Below, in pieces: positions 1-12,228 of a stretch of DNA of 64,000 nt; within the stretch, counting starts at the first letter, position 1; each line of letters opens with the position of its first letter. The notes beneath the pieces are model-generated. The model saw only the letters and a list, made by a program, of their open reading frames with translations. It was not told the origin of the DNA and ran no database searches. The position numbers and the translations under genes are program-made. Source of the DNA: Dryas octopetala (lineage: Eukaryota; Streptophyta; Magnoliopsida; Rosales; Rosaceae); assembly GCA_963921425.1 (NCBI GenBank), contig OY992838.1, positions 1 to 64,000 on the forward strand. The letters run 5' to 3'.

Positions 1-94
1 TGCCATTTGCATGTTAAACCCAATTCCATGCAAACGAATGGAAGTAAGAGGCTTCCAAGCTTCCTAAAGTCAATCACATTTCAAAATATGATAC

Positions 95-1562
95 CTCAGC
101 AAAGTTCCTTTGAGCAGCAAAACCAGCATAGAAACAGCTCCTGGTAGCAGCCTGTGAAATGATGGGGTTAAACTTTCAATAAGTGTGCATCATTAAATTG
201 GATGAATGTGAGGGTGCTTACAGTGGGGCATCATAAAATGATTAACTACTGGAATTATATAGGATGCCAAAAAGGTTCATTCAACACAAGATGTACTTTT
301 ATAAATAACAGCACTATAGTAAAAAAAAAAAACAGTCAAATTATTGCATATGTACTAAAATGCAAGACTGTTTATGTGGTAAAAATGCTCTGAAAAATAA
401 AAACTGAGAATAAAAAATAAAAATAAAAACCACTTGTCATTCTACACAAGTCGCAAAACTGAAATTAGAAAATAACCTGAATAAGTGCAGCAGCTGAGCG
501 CCCTGCACCTGCAGCAGCACCAATTAAAAGAAAAAGATGGGGAAATGCAGGGGTGAGCATCTCCAGTCCAAAGGCAGCATTTTCAAGAAGATCAGCAAAC
601 AACCTCCACCCTTTTGGATTGACATCAAAATGCCTTCCATATTTGGAGAGCATAATTTTGCTGAGGTATCCAATTCCATCCTTAAGGACCCAATTGACAG
701 CAGCAGCGGTTGGAATAGCTCCTTTTCCCAATCCAACAGCGTAAAGCAAGGCCTATAAATACCAAAAAAAGAAGAAAAGAAATGCAAACTCACTATAATA
801 TTGAGCAAAGATGATGGTTAGGTTAGGCATGCTAGGAGAGGGAGGTACCTGAGTGGCAAGGACTCCACTAATTTGGCTGGCGACGCCCTGAACTCCTCTC
901 CATAGAGAGTAGTCCAAGTAATCGCTGGTAACGCAGTGGGGAAAGCCTTCTGGGAGCATCAATCGCATAAACAGATGTCTGCATTGCAACCAAAGATTCC
1001 CAACACTTATTGAACCATAACCAACACCGTGAGCAACAACAAAAGCATCCTTAACAAAATCAGGAATAAGCTTGGTCCACTTGCCTCCCCTCACTTCCCA
1101 CACAGTCTCACACTCCTCTGATGCCAGCGCATAAGCCAATCGGAGGTGACAGAAACAACATGCCACAGAGCAGAAGACGAGGGAGAAGAAAAAGGGGTGA
1201 TGAGACTGGCCAGAAGAACCCGAGGAGGAACCACTATCCTCATGCCACCCCCATGAGGATGACCCAAATAGGTTACTCCAGCCGCCGCCGCCGCCGCCGC
1301 CGCCGTTGTTGCCAGAGTCACAGCCGCCATTGCCCAGCAGGATAGTAGGTGCATTAAATCGTTTTGAAGGCAGCCCATGAACGTGAGATTGTGATGCCTT
1401 GAGAAGAAGCGAAGACAACAACACTGGACTGGATTTTAGAGCAGATGACCATGGCGCACCAGAACTGCTATCACGGACGTAAGTAGGTGGTAGAGGTGGT
1501 GTAATGCTTCCTTGGACGCACAAGGACTTGCAAGCGCACCCCATCTCTCCTTCCTTTCCCAC
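95..1562 (-). CDS. RUS1: Root UVB sensitive 1 (DUF647), 5' part of gene
   Basis: Three exons are visible: 849-1562 (start ATG at 1562, or at 1544 for a protein beginning MGCACKSL), 477-752 and 95-151; the rest lies beyond the left edge. All junctions are GT-AG and in phase. The reading matches the DUF647/RUS core: [20 protein letters not shown], then [40 protein letters not shown] and an exon 3 reading [22 protein letters not shown]1 is known as a plastid-located protein needed for UV-B tolerance and early root growth. The N-terminal third is poorly conserved, Ser-rich and carries a poly-Gly run from a GCC repeat; it also contains a hydrophobic stretch and probably the transit peptide. Among the RUS paralogues the core fits RUS1 best by memory; this was not checked by alignment. 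Confidence 0.88.
1281..1304. repeat. GCC trinucleotide repeat inside RUS1 exon 1
   Basis: Eight consecutive GCC units on the + strand read as poly-Gly on the coding (-) strand of RUS1, in the variable N-terminal region. Likely polymorphic in length and in frame, so changes would alter only the Gly count. Confidence 0.9.
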
Positions 1563-1924
1563 TCACCCGCTTCCCTCTCTCCCCCTCTTTTTCTAACTTT
1601 TTCTTTCCTTTTTTTTTTTTCGTTTCTACAAACCTAATCGTGCCGTCTTTGCACGGATACGGATACCGCCTTTCTAAGTTTTATTTTTTCGGTCTCGGGT
1701 CGGGACCAACTTTATATTGTTTGCCGGCACCATTAAACTCTTAAAAAAAAAAAAAAAAAAAAAAAACTCTTAAAGAGATGGTCCCTAAGTTGTAAATTAA
1801 AATGGAAAATGACATGTACACTAAATTTTGTTCATCAAATTTATTTAATATGATGTGTCAATATTATGTTAGGATTAAATAATGAGCCAGAGTGAGTCCA
1901 GAAAAGATTGATGCACTATGCATC
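1563..1924. other. RUS1 5' flank
   Basis: Upstream of the RUS1 start on the minus strand. It holds pyrimidine-rich 5'UTR-like sequence, a poly(A) run of about 24 at 1742 and then AT-rich DNA. No further gene is seen; a TATA box could not be placed with confidence. Confidence 0.5.
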
Positions 1925-2149
1925 TGTCAATTAGGTCTTAAGGATGGAATTGGATACCTCCGCAAAATTATGCTCTCCAAATATGGAAGGCATTTTGATG
2001 TCAATCCAAAAGGGTGGAGGTTGTTTGCTGATCATCTTGAAAATGCTGCCTTTGGAATGGAGATGCTCACTCATGCATTTCCCCATCTGTCTTTTAATTG
2101 GTGTTGCTTGCACTTATACAGGTTATTTGGTAGATGTAGCAATGCTTAA
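1925..2149 (+). pseudogene. Inverted fragment of RUS1 exon 2
   Basis: On the + strand, opposite to RUS1, this reads [20 protein letters not shown] and continues through the equivalent of [20 protein letters not shown] to FPHL, nearly identical to exon 2 of the adjacent RUS1 gene. Similarity continues across the exon end into the first bases of the intron (CAGGTTATTT in both), so it arose by DNA duplication rather than from spliced mRNA. About 24 bases are missing between short GCTGCT repeats near the 3' end, and the reading ends at a stop in former intron sequence. No promoter, start or neighbouring exons are attached; it is a dead gene fragment. Confidence 0.85.
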
Positions 2150-2620
2150 ATAAAATATTATAATAGGTGCACTACATTTTAATATAATTTTTGTAACATA
2201 TTTTTAATAGAGGTGAGATCTATTTGTGTTAATCAATCTCACATTTATTAGAGATTAGAGAGGTGATACCAAAATATAATATAACGAGGATTACTCAAAT
2301 ATAGTGAACAAAAGCATGACAATATTTTTGATTGTTATGAAGCTATGTTGTAACTTGTAACTTGTATTTTAACTCTTCAATTGTAACCTTGCTATTTTTT
2401 CGCCAATTGCCCATATTGGCTATTGTTTAATACAATGACTTCTATCATTTTATGTAGCGTGTTTGGGAATGAATTTGAAATTTTATACCACATTTTGTGT
2501 GCACATTTTTAGAAATGCATTAGTTTTTACATGATAACGGAATATTAATGAAATGTTGAATGAGACCCCAACTCGAATTGTAAAAGTCAAACAAAATTTA
2601 GATGTTTTCAATTAAAATTT

Positions 2621-2791
2621 GGGTAATGATATGGGGATTATGTCATTGTACCACATTTGTGGTATCACATGATGTGGTTTCCTAGTCACTCTTGATCTCT
2701 TCATCTCTCTCTCTAGTAAGGATGAATAGGAAGCCACATCATGTGGTACCACAAATATAGTACAATGACATGATCCCCCTAGCATTACTCT
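2621..2791. mobile_element. MITE with ~65-bp terminal inverted repeats
   Basis: The left arm (2621-2685) and right arm (2728-2791) are inverted copies, including CCACATCATGTGGT-type sequence and the shared core GTGGTAYCACATGATGTGG. The spacer is about 40 bases and carries a CTCTCTCT run. It resembles the GTAATGCTAGGGGGA MITEs common in dicots. No coding capacity; no clear target duplication, so the superfamily is unassigned. Confidence 0.8.
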
Positions 2792-2999
2792 TACAATTTT
2801 AATAGATTCCATAGAAATCTAGGTATCCCTAACTCGATTTTAATAGATTTCTTAAAAATCCAAGTGCCCTAAAAAACTCATGGATTTTATTAAGTGGTGA
2901 ATTTGGATGAATTTTGTTAAAATAACAAAGGTCATGACAATTCAAGCCCTTTCCCCTTGAATTTTGATTAATTCTATGAAAGTCAATAAGAATATCAAA

Positions 3000-3606
3000 G
3001 GTTTTTTTTTTTTTTTTTTTCATATTTAGTACCTAAAGTTTGACCCTTGTTTTAATGTGGTACTTAAACTTTTATTTGTCTCAATTGAATACCTAAATTT
3101 TTATTTTGTGTCTAATACATACCAAAATGAATTTTTGTTAAAATTGTTAACAAAAGTAAGGGGCAATATAGTCACTACAAAAAATATATTTTAATTATTT
3201 TCTTTATATGTTTAAAATTTAAAAAAAAAAACACAACAATTCCCCCACTCACCCCTGACCCCATGGACCCCGCCCCTTTTCTTCTTCTTCTGCAAAGGAA
3301 TGGGAGAGAGAGAGAGAGAGGAATCGGTTTGCTACGTGGGGATGTATGTGTGTGCCCCTGCATGTGGTGGTTTTTTTTTTTTAATAAAATTTCTTTTAAA
3401 CATATAAAATATAATAATTAAAATATAATTTTTTTGAAGTGACCATATTGTCTTTAACTTCTATTAACAATTTTAACAGAAATTCACATAGGTATCTATT
3501 AGACACAAAATAAAAATTTAGGTACTCAATTCTGACAAATAAAAATTTAAGTACCACATTAAGACAAGAATCAAAGTTTAAGTATTAAATATGAAAAAAA
3601 AACCCG
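3000..3606. mobile_element. Foldback (Mutator-type) MITE with ~220-bp arms
   Basis: Arms at 3020-3230 and 3385-3598 are inverted copies containing TAGTACCTAAA and TTTTGTGTCTAATA blocks. Flanks carry AATATCAAA (2991-2999) and TATATCAAA (3607-3615), a near-perfect 9-bp target duplication typical of Mutator-like elements. The centre contains a GA run and C-rich sequence but no gene. A shorter relative lies at 11089-11337. Confidence 0.78.
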
Positions 3607-3689
3607 TATATCAAATATATAAAATCTACAAACTCCTTTAAATCCATTAAAATTCAAATTGAGAACATCCCAACTCATGGGCTCCTTTG

Positions 3690-4735
3690 GATTTGCCATT
3701 CTCTTCTCTTGTGAATATATTTGTTAGTCTTTATGCATAATAAATAGGGATATTATGGGAAAGCTCAATTGATTTTGATTCGTATTATTGCATAAACAAA
3801 TATTCGAATGAGAAAAAATATTATTTCCTAATTTCCATTCTCAACCTTTTCAAACATTCCAAACATTGTAATGAGAATCATTCATTTCCTTCCGCCAAAA
3901 AGAATCATTCATTTCCATCTTCTATGGAATGGACATGGGAATGACATCTCTTGAAAAACCATTCCGAGATACATGAAATAGATTTTAGGGGAATGCTAGC
4001 TTTTATTACCTATTTATTGGCATGTGACATTTCTCTTCCATTTTAATGTGGAAAGGAAAGTGTAAAAACTGAAATATTAACGTTGACAATTTGGCACACG
4101 ATGAAACTATATAAACACTAACTGGATGTATATGAGGCGATTTGTATACCTTACTATAATTGCTGCCATTAAATCATCTTTCATCATTTTTCCATGTCAA
4201 CAGTAAGGGGGGAGGAAAGGGAATCCTGAATCCTGTGTTAATTGACTGCTAATTTCAATGAGAGACTGCGGTACTTATATATGTTTGTTGATTGTAGAAT
4301 GCCTGATCAGATCAGGCAGATGCCTCATGTAATAATGCTCAGCTGCCGTGATTGAATGGTAATGCTTGAAGATATTGGAGGTATGAAAAGATTGTTAAAT
4401 ACGAGCAATGGCACAAGGAGTAATTTCACAATCACTGGAGGATAGCAGTGACCATGACCCCAAATCCCAAGGAAACGGCCTTGTTAACAGGTGAATTCCC
4501 CTGCAAAACAATCCGTTGAAATGAAATGATCAGGCCGGTTCAACATTAGATCCACGAACCACAATTATCTCACCCCCAAATACAATATCTGAAACACTTC
4601 AAGATTTACAAAAGAATAAAAAAAAAAATTTGAAATTCAAGAGAACACATTTAAGGATCAATTAACACGTGAAAGAAAATAAAGTTTCTTCTGACTAAAA
4701 CTGGTAACCTGGCATGATTAATAAATATACACTGT
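3690..4735. other. Intergenic DNA without a recognised gene
   Basis: AT-rich sequence with ATTCATTTCC/GAATGAG-type simple repeats around 3830-3960 and a short palindrome CCTGATCAGATCAGG near 4302. It may include part of the APY7 3' region. Nothing coding was recognised. Confidence 0.4.
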
Positions 4736-4922
4736 TAACAATAGGCGTAAAATTCAAACAAAAAACTGGATGCACCATAAGGCACAAACGCTGATCGGCT
4801 GATGAGAGTTGAAATAGAATTCTTGGCCTCACTGGAAAGTGCTATTTCATGTGGTAGATCCCTTTTATTGGCAATACCCAAGCAAAGAGATGCGTTTCTT
4901 ATTTTGCAAGTAAGAGCACTTA

Positions 4923-5304
4923 GGCCTTCCACAATGCAGCCTAAATCTGATCCCCAAACTCATTTTTTGGGTATAAAATAGGTAGAGTCCAGCCACAAAG
5001 GGCCGGAATGTGATCCCCATAATTTTTTGAGACCCAAAAGCTATCCCCAATTTCTGGTATAGACTATACCCAAAACTAAATTAAATGGCTGACCCACTAA
5101 CAAATAAAAGCTATTAAATAGCTGGCTCATCACCAAATTAAATAGCTGGCCCACCAACAAATAAATGGGTTAAATATTAATATCCCCATATTTGGGGCAC
5201 AACACCATTGTTTTGGTGATCCCCAAAATCTATATTTTTACATTTTTTGATACCCAAAATTGATTTGGGTATTGGGTATTTGGGGATCACCATTGTAGAA
5301 GGCC
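4923..5304. mobile_element. MITE with GGCCTTCYACAATG termini
   Basis: Left end GGCCTTCCACAATG (4923) is matched by the inverted right end CATTGTAGAAGGCC (to 5304), flanked on both sides by TA. The interior has inverted subterminal copies of GGTGATCCCCAAA-like sequence. No coding capacity. The TA flanks suit a Tc1/mariner- or Harbinger-type insertion; the superfamily is not resolved. Confidence 0.75.
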
Positions 5305-5579
5305 TAAATCATTTAAGAAATATATGCCAAATGTGGCAAAAAAAATAAAGAAATATATGCAAAATCATCATTTTGTTCATTCCTGTTGCAGCTATACCAT
5401 ATTTGGATTTTTTTTTGGGGTATGCATCAATCTAATTCTTAGTTGAACTAGGATACATGTTACAAAAAGAATACCCTAAATTTTAATGGTGATTTTCATT
5501 TCTTCCTTCTCTATTAAAAGAAAATGTAACTTGAACAAGAAAGGAATGAGCATACCAAAATTTTGTAGATGAACATGCC

Positions 5580-8500
5580 TTAAGCTTTCACCATGTGTGC
5601 CTCAGCCAGTGAAGAATTGAGGTCTTCTCGAGATTGTGATCGCCTGCTTTGAAGACGCATCTGAGATCTGTGAGGAGACCAGAAGGAACCCATGCCACTG
5701 CTGTCAAATTGCATCTGTCCCAGATTATTTGAGGAATAACTATGGGCCATACTGCTCGTTGATGGGTATAAGGAAGACTCCATTAGCTGGATGCCACTGC
5801 CGCTGTTGAGACCATGTCCCAAGCCAAATGGTCTCTGTTGGGCACCACCTGCAATAGTTGGACTTAGAGGCATCTTTACTCTTCCATCCCCTGAAATGCC
5901 AGAGTTAACGTTGATTTCTAAGGACTAAACACGGGAAAATTATATAACAAATTAACAGTACGATATTAAAAGGCTCACGTTGGACTAAAATCTAAATCTG
6001 GTCTTTATTTTTCTTTACTTTTCCTATGTTTTTCAATTAAATTCCTCTATCTTTCAATTGAAGTAATGTGGTTCTTCCATTTACTAAAGTCAATCTCTTT
6101 TTGTGCGAAAATGTTGTTTTGGCTGATATGGCAAACACCAACGGCTTACAGGGTTATCAAAGGTCAGTCACAGAACACATGCCATGTGACTTTCATGCCA
6201 CGCGACTATTGTACGGACAGCGATGCAGTCTGTTTACCTTAATATAAGGGATTAGAGCTTCAATATGCTCCCAAATGAATCCAATTGTAATCAGAATTAC
6301 TTGCAATCTTAACTTAGATTATGTGCCAAATCAACAAATTCTGCAATAAAGTTATGTTTGCAGTGGATGAGACAGACAAAATTGCTCTGTTTAAAGAACT
6401 CAACAGCCTTGATTAAAATAAACTAAAAATATGAAATTAAGGTCAAACATGAGGAAGCAAAATATTGGCATGTGAATAATACAGCTCAAATTAAACTAAC
6501 CGCTAGCTCAACTAATAGAAACTGGCTAGAAGAATCATCATTATTCAGCCGGATTAGAGACCACTACCTCTGTAACATTAACTCTTTTCATTCGTGACTT
6601 TGAATCAATACCATTGTTCCCACCATCTTAAGTCTAAGAAGTTTCACACTGTCGAACAAATTCAAAGGGCTCTCTCATCCCCAGCAGGTGTCACTCTCAC
6701 CATTTCTATAAATAAAATATATTCATTATTTATCTTACTTTCCCCTGTACCACATGACCAACTCAACACCATCACCTCAACCACAATCATTTTATGGATA
6801 TTCTCTGTATTGATTGCTTAAACCTTTGTACTACAAAACATAGATGGCCTAATAACATCAACAAAAGAAGTACCAATGCCAGCAGTAAAATTGAAATTAT
6901 GACTGAAATCAGCAGTGAAGTATTGAAATTGTCAATGAAACCAGCTTTGCAATATGCAATAAATATAACAGTATCATTTGGGGACCATTTAAGAACTACA
7001 TGCAAATTAGAAGTCTTGGGAAAGAGCTTACCGGGACTAATAGGACTCCAGCGCTGGAACCGAAAAGGAGATGGAATACTCAGAACGGATGCAGAAGATG
7101 CACTATTAGTCCTAAACAGCGGGAGATATGACCTCCAGAAAAATTTTGGCATCCAATTGCCAACACATGATAATGCACAAAGGAGGAAGAGGAATGAAAT
7201 AAACAAAACTGCAATAAGAAATATAGGGTTTATCTTCATCTGGAGTATTTCGTAACTGCGAAGTCCCATTCTGGTTGAAAGTGCCTTCCCAGCTTCCAAC
7301 AGAGCAACCCCAAGTGTCCATGTAATACTTCCAGAACCAATTATGATTTGATTATCTATAATGTGCAAACCCTCTCTCAACAAGAACACAATGTATGGTG
7401 CCCTAAAGCAGTACTGTTCAATGAAGGGCTGAGGAGCAACACTGTTCTTTGCAACTTCCCAAGTTCTTTCACAAAACTCCCGACCCTTTTCTAACACATC
7501 ATCAAGCGATGCCTCTGAAGTCAAGTTGAAAAACCGATAAACCACAAAAAATCCAGAAATTGCATAGAATCTCCCATATGGACGGGGTACACCATCGGGA
7601 AGAGCACAAGGTTGCAAGTCACAATCAATTCCTGGGTTTATATTGGACCATTCTGACAAATTGACAGAAACCCTTGCAAGTTTACTGCACTCATCCCAAT
7701 TTGGGGCACCAATAAGCCTCACAGGAATCCCTGCTCTACTTCCTTTGCCCAAACTCTTTTTTGCAATCACAGGGCTTCCACCTTCTTGGAATTTAGAAAC
7801 ACATTGAGAGCAAATGTATTGCTCCTTGTACCCGGACTGCAAGCAGGGATGTTTAAGTTCTCCCTTCCCATTTACTAATTCTGCTTTGGTGATTTCTGGA
7901 AGCCTCTCGAATAGATGAACCACAGACTTGTCAAATGCGTCGTTCAAACCATAGCCCGAAAGAGAATATGCTGTGAGATGATGGTTCACATCCCCGATTC
8001 TAAGGTTTAAACTTGTCTCTTTATGCACATGTTCATTACTCTCAAATGTAACCTGCAGTGATGAACCACCCAAGTCAAGTGCACCAAATGTTGGCTGTCT
8101 TGGTCTGGCCCCCAGCATTCCTGTGTGATGGTTAAGGGCTATCCAGCCGAAGTAAGCCTCTTCCAGGCCACTGATGATCTTAACCCAGTCTCTTTGGCAC
8201 AAGAAAGGTGAATTCTTGAGTATAGACCATGCATTATCTAGAAGCCGTTTTGAATCGACACTCGGCAGTCTGCGAACCCCTGCAGTAGCATAAAGGAAGA
8301 GCGAGGTTGTCTTATGTGCGTTCTCTGGGATTTGCTTCTCTGCCCATCGAACAAGTGGTTTCAAGGCAGACTTCAATCCCGAAACATTGTGCACCAATTT
8401 GTCAAGCCCAGGCTCAGTTTCCATTCGATCATACGCTCTCCCGCTGTGTGAATTAGGTTTTCTATGAAGACCTTCGGTTAATGGTTTCATGACAATAGGA

Positions 8501-9003
8501 AAAGTGCCATCTTTTTCATTATCAAAGGATGCTTGATATACATAAACTCGAGTTCCAGTACTTCCACAATCAAGCACAATATAAAATTTGGGCGCTACTT
8601 TTGACCAATAAGAATAAATGAACATGGAAACCAAATAAATTAGAAAACCAAACAACAAGATACAACACAGAAGCATGAGGGCTCGAACCCACTTGTTGCG
8701 GGCAGATGTGTTTCCTCCTCCTGGGAGTGCTTTCTCCTTTGAGAAGCTGGAGCCAGCAGTTTCTCTCTGTAAAGAATGAGGGTGTTTGGAATGGGTAACA
8801 AGGGGATCTTCAGGATCGAGCTGATGATAAGCTGAGAAATCTTGGAGGGATGATGATAGTCGAAGATTGTTATTGTTTCGTGCAGGGTTGGCAAAAGCAA
8901 AAGCATGAGCACAAGTTTTGGGAGGCGATACCGTGGAACACTGAGGATTCGACCAACGATTTGATGCGGCAGAAATGATATTGGCAATTCGACCAAACAC
9001 CAT
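5580..9003 (-). CDS. APY7: Probable apyrase 7 (GDA1/CD39 nucleoside phosphatase)
   Basis: Two coding exons: 7032-9003 and 5580-5890, joined by a GT-AG intron in phase, giving 760 residues, close to the family length. Apyrases hydrolyse NTP/NDP to NMP; APY7 is a membrane-anchored, divergent plant member. Conserved apyrase regions are visible: DCGSTGTR (about residues 145-152), ATAGVRRLP, GLEEAYFGWIALN, LDLGGSSLQ and GSGSITWTLG. There is a membrane segment at about 107-131 and a second after ACR5 (INPIFLIAVLFISFLFLLCA). The C-terminal exon encodes the APY7-specific Ser/Met-rich tail (GGAQQRPFGLGHGLNSGSGI, ending EDLNSSLAEAHMVKA). The start at 9003 gives the expected N-terminus. A 5'UTR intron is likely between about 9034 and 9319, with donor CTAG|GTAATT on the minus strand. 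The internal intron is about 1.1 kb. Confidence 0.95.
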
Positions 9004-9399
9004 TTTTTATTAATTTCGGTTGGTGGTTTTTTGGGGCTAATTCGAGCAGTTACGAAGAAAGAGATGGAATCTCAACATACCCAACAACATCAATCGATCA
9101 CATAATATGACAGAGTTGAGAAATTTATGAAAGCAAATATAACATAACCAATAACAAAAGCAAATTTAAGTACTCAGGGTTAAGTTGACATCAAGTCTAG
9201 ATCCGGAGTGACACTATAGTTGGGTACTAAGAGCACACAATCCATAATAGATTGAAGAAACATAAAGTAAGCGTAAATGCTCATACGAAGGGAAAGAGCA
9301 AGAGCAGGTGGCTAATTACCTAGACGGGGGAACCTAAGGAAGCCGAAGAAAGGATCGGGAGGAGGAGGAAGACGAACAGAACCATGAAAATGCCTCATT

Positions 9400-9800
9400 T
9401 TTATGTACAATGCTTACACAGTACTCATCACTGGAGATATTGATCCTCCCTCTCTTCTCTGAGAAGTGGTCTCCGGGTTGTTCAGATCCAACCACAATCA
9501 GAACGCAAGACCTCTCTCTTTTCTTTTCTTTATTTTCTTCCCTTAACGTAAATGTAATTCCTCCTTTCAATTTACTTATTATTTCATTAAAGAATTGCTT
9601 TCTTGCAAGACAACTAATGTGGGAAAAAACTGCGAGCCGTTGGATCAAAAGGACCGTCCAGGATTAAAAGACCTCTTTAAAAGTTAAAACACCCAGGACT
9701 TTCGACCCATAAATAGATAATACCACCCAGGACCCAATACCCATTTGCTTCTAAAATCACCGCCCATCGGATGAAAAAAAACCCAAAGAATTCATTCACA
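9400..9800. other. APY7 upstream region
   Basis: Sequence between the APY7 5' end (-) and the COG6 pseudogene (+). It probably contains the APY7 promoter. Overlapping short ORFs here have no recognisable similarity. Confidence 0.4.
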
Positions 9801-9810
9801 CCCATCTGGT

Positions 9811-10918
9811 ATGCCATCTCAGCTTGATAAGAGGGGGAAATGGGGAAGCTGGCGAGTGGCGCCGGAACTCTCTCGGAAGTTGAGGAAGGTGTTGGAGTGT
9901 CGCACCGACTCTCCCGATGTGTTGGCGTCTCTCAACACTCTGTCTTGGTTCTACAACGAAAACATCCCTCAGTCGCGGTGGAACCTCAGATCGACCATCA
10001 ATGTGGAATTCCTGGAAGCCTCCCAAGCAGCCGCCCAGCAAGCCTTGGATCTCGTGGAGGATGAGGGATCAATGCCTTGGCCAATTGCTGCGGCAAGACG
10101 GCCAAGGCTCTCAGCAGCTGCAACACTACCACCCAAAGGCGAAAGGCCCAAGCACGAGCTCCATGTCACCACCCAGAGGCAGCACATCGTGCCCTGCTTC
10201 CTCTGTAATTACCAGCTCTCTAGCCAAGCGGTAGCGTAATAGGATATGCGTTGAGACTTGAGAGTGAATCGAAATGAGGTCGATTGATTTATTCATGTTT
10301 GGTAGATAAATGCACTGAGTGATGAAGAACTGAATGACAACTTCTTTCTCACGTTCAAGAAATTCATGCCAACTGCAAACTGTTCTTGAGGACACATCAC
10401 CAGGTACTCTCTCTCATATATGAAATTCTGAATCTAGGTAACATAAGGGTGATACTCAATTACTATTTGCAGCGTGCTGATCTGGAGCTCATGGATATGA
10501 TGGCTATCTACCAAGAGGAGGAGCGTACGAGCGCCTCTGCAGGTTTTTCTTCTCTGATCATCGTCCATAATATACATATATGTTTATATACTGATTGATT
10601 CAATTTTCTAACACTAGCATAGTAGTAGTATGCTACTTGGATAGATGAGATATGATAAATATCGTTCCTTAATTACTCCCTCTTCTAGGTGGGTTCAGGC
10701 GGAATGTACAAAACTTGGTGACTCTGATAATCCTCAAGTTACTGATCTTTTGAAAATGGCAGTGTGTTGCCTCAAGGAAAGGCCTGTCCTTTTCAAGTAT
10801 TAGACAGTTTATCAGCGCTCTTACATGTGGAGGACCGGGTGGAGTTCCACGACCCATTGAAGTTCATGCTCATGATCCTTACGATATGTTGGGGACATGC
10901 TAGGTGGTTATATCAGGT
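9811..10918 (+). pseudogene. COG6 pseudogene (Golgi tethering complex subunit), partial, with introns
   Basis: Four exon-like blocks match COG6 of the conserved oligomeric Golgi complex: about 9850-10235 (LRKVLECRTDSPDVLASLNT, LRSTI, EFLEASQAA), 10306-10403 (INALSDEELNDNFF, then QEIHANCKLFLRTHHQ in another frame), 10473-10542 (RADLELMDMMAIYQEE) and 10689-10918 ([44 protein letters not shown]). Splice-site AG and GT bases survive at several borders, so the copy came from genomic DNA. The reading is broken by several frame changes, small deletions (part of the DNFFKALSHVQ region; part of the segment after LFKY), a 2-base insertion and a stop after DMLGTC. Later exons of the normal gene are not seen. 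The functional COG6 must lie elsewhere. Confidence 0.88.
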
Positions 10919-11088
10919 GTGAAAACAAAGGCCTGTTAGTTATGTTCTATTTGTACATCATAATTCATCATCTCTTAATTGTAGTTTCTTGCTCCGTTTA
11001 CTCCGTGTGAAAATTAATTTTTAACTTTTCAGTCAGAAATTGAGAAATGTGGTAGTCTCCAATTTGTTTGATATGTTGAATAAAATCT

Positions 11089-11337
11089 AGGAATTTTTTT
11101 ATATACAGTAACTAAACTTTGACCTTGTCTTAATGTGTACCTAAACTTTTATTTGTCCCAATTGAGTACTTAAACTTTATTGAAGTGACTATATTGCCCC
11201 TAACTTTTGTTGACAATTTTAACAGAAATTCATTTTGATACCTATTAGACACAAAATAAAAATTTAGGTACTCAATTGGGACAAATAAAAATTTATATAC
11301 CACATAAAAGTTTGGATACTAAATATGAAATAAACCC
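11089..11337. mobile_element. Short foldback MITE, relative of 3000-3606
   Basis: Inverted arms with ACCTAAACTTTTATTTGTCC versus GGACAAATAAAAATTTATAT sequences meet almost without a spacer. Flanks TAAAATCT at 11081-11088 and 11338-11345 are identical 8-mers (the ninth base differs), in keeping with a 9-bp Mutator-type target duplication. Shares the GTACCTAAA arm sequence with the element at 3000-3606. Confidence 0.8.
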
Positions 11338-11362
11338 TAAAATCTCTTACTTCAATAATTGC

Positions 11363-11470
11363 AGATATGCGAGCAAGCAGCAGGGGCACACAAGTCCAAG
11401 GGAGTTGGCCACTGTTCAGTAAATCATCAGTTGATGCACTAATGTCCAGCAGTGCTGCCCGATCCCCTCA
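11363..11470 (+). other. Exon-like segment, unidentified
   Basis: Between TTGCAG and CAG|GTTTCT lies about 100 bases without a stop in one frame (reading MRASSRGTQVQGSWPLFSKS and on). The splice-like borders suggest a relic exon, but it does not match the next COG6 exon and no product was recognised. Confidence 0.25.
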
Positions 11471-12228
11471 GGTTTCTACTAGTTTTTTTCTTTTCTCAAT
11501 ACTTGCCCAGCTGTCTGATTGCAAGTTATCTTGATTGGCCTACTGTTATTTTTTGTCGTAATTTTCATCAACTCTAGTGTTTTGAATTGTTCCAGGTGCA
11601 AATGATGACAAATATCAAATAGATATTTCAACAACCTCCCCTTTCTCAAGCTATTTTTTAAGATTTTCTGTCACTCCCTCTCATATTCTGCCCAATTGTT
11701 TTGTTCCCATTTGTGTAACTGAGTTTAGTTAAAACTAAAATTTCTAGCTTATCATGCAGCCATCACTTTTCTTAAAAAACTTGTCAAGAAATGAAACTTC
11801 TACTCTTATACCAAAGACATTATCATGACTATTCTTGAGATTTAGATATACTAGCCTGTTGGCATGCTCCCTTAGCACACTAAGATGATTTTTCTTTTGC
11901 ACAATTAAAATTATTTTTTGACTAACGGAAACAAAAAGAAACAGAAGGTGATGAATTAATGATCAAAGAGAGAAGAGAGAGGTGAAGAGAGAGATGGGGT
12001 GGAGAAAGAGAGAGAGAGAGCGGTGAAAAACACCATAAAACTGTAGTTAGTGGGTCAATTAGTTTCTTATTTTTAAATTTTATATAAATGACTCTACTCT
12101 TTTAACCTTTAATAAAGGTTTGTTTGTTTCTTTTTTTTTTTTTTTGAGAAGACAAGTTTTGTTTCTTTTAATAGCTTGCTTAGCAAAAGGTATTCTTGGT
12201 AAACCCAATTTGATGAAGCCTGTAATAC

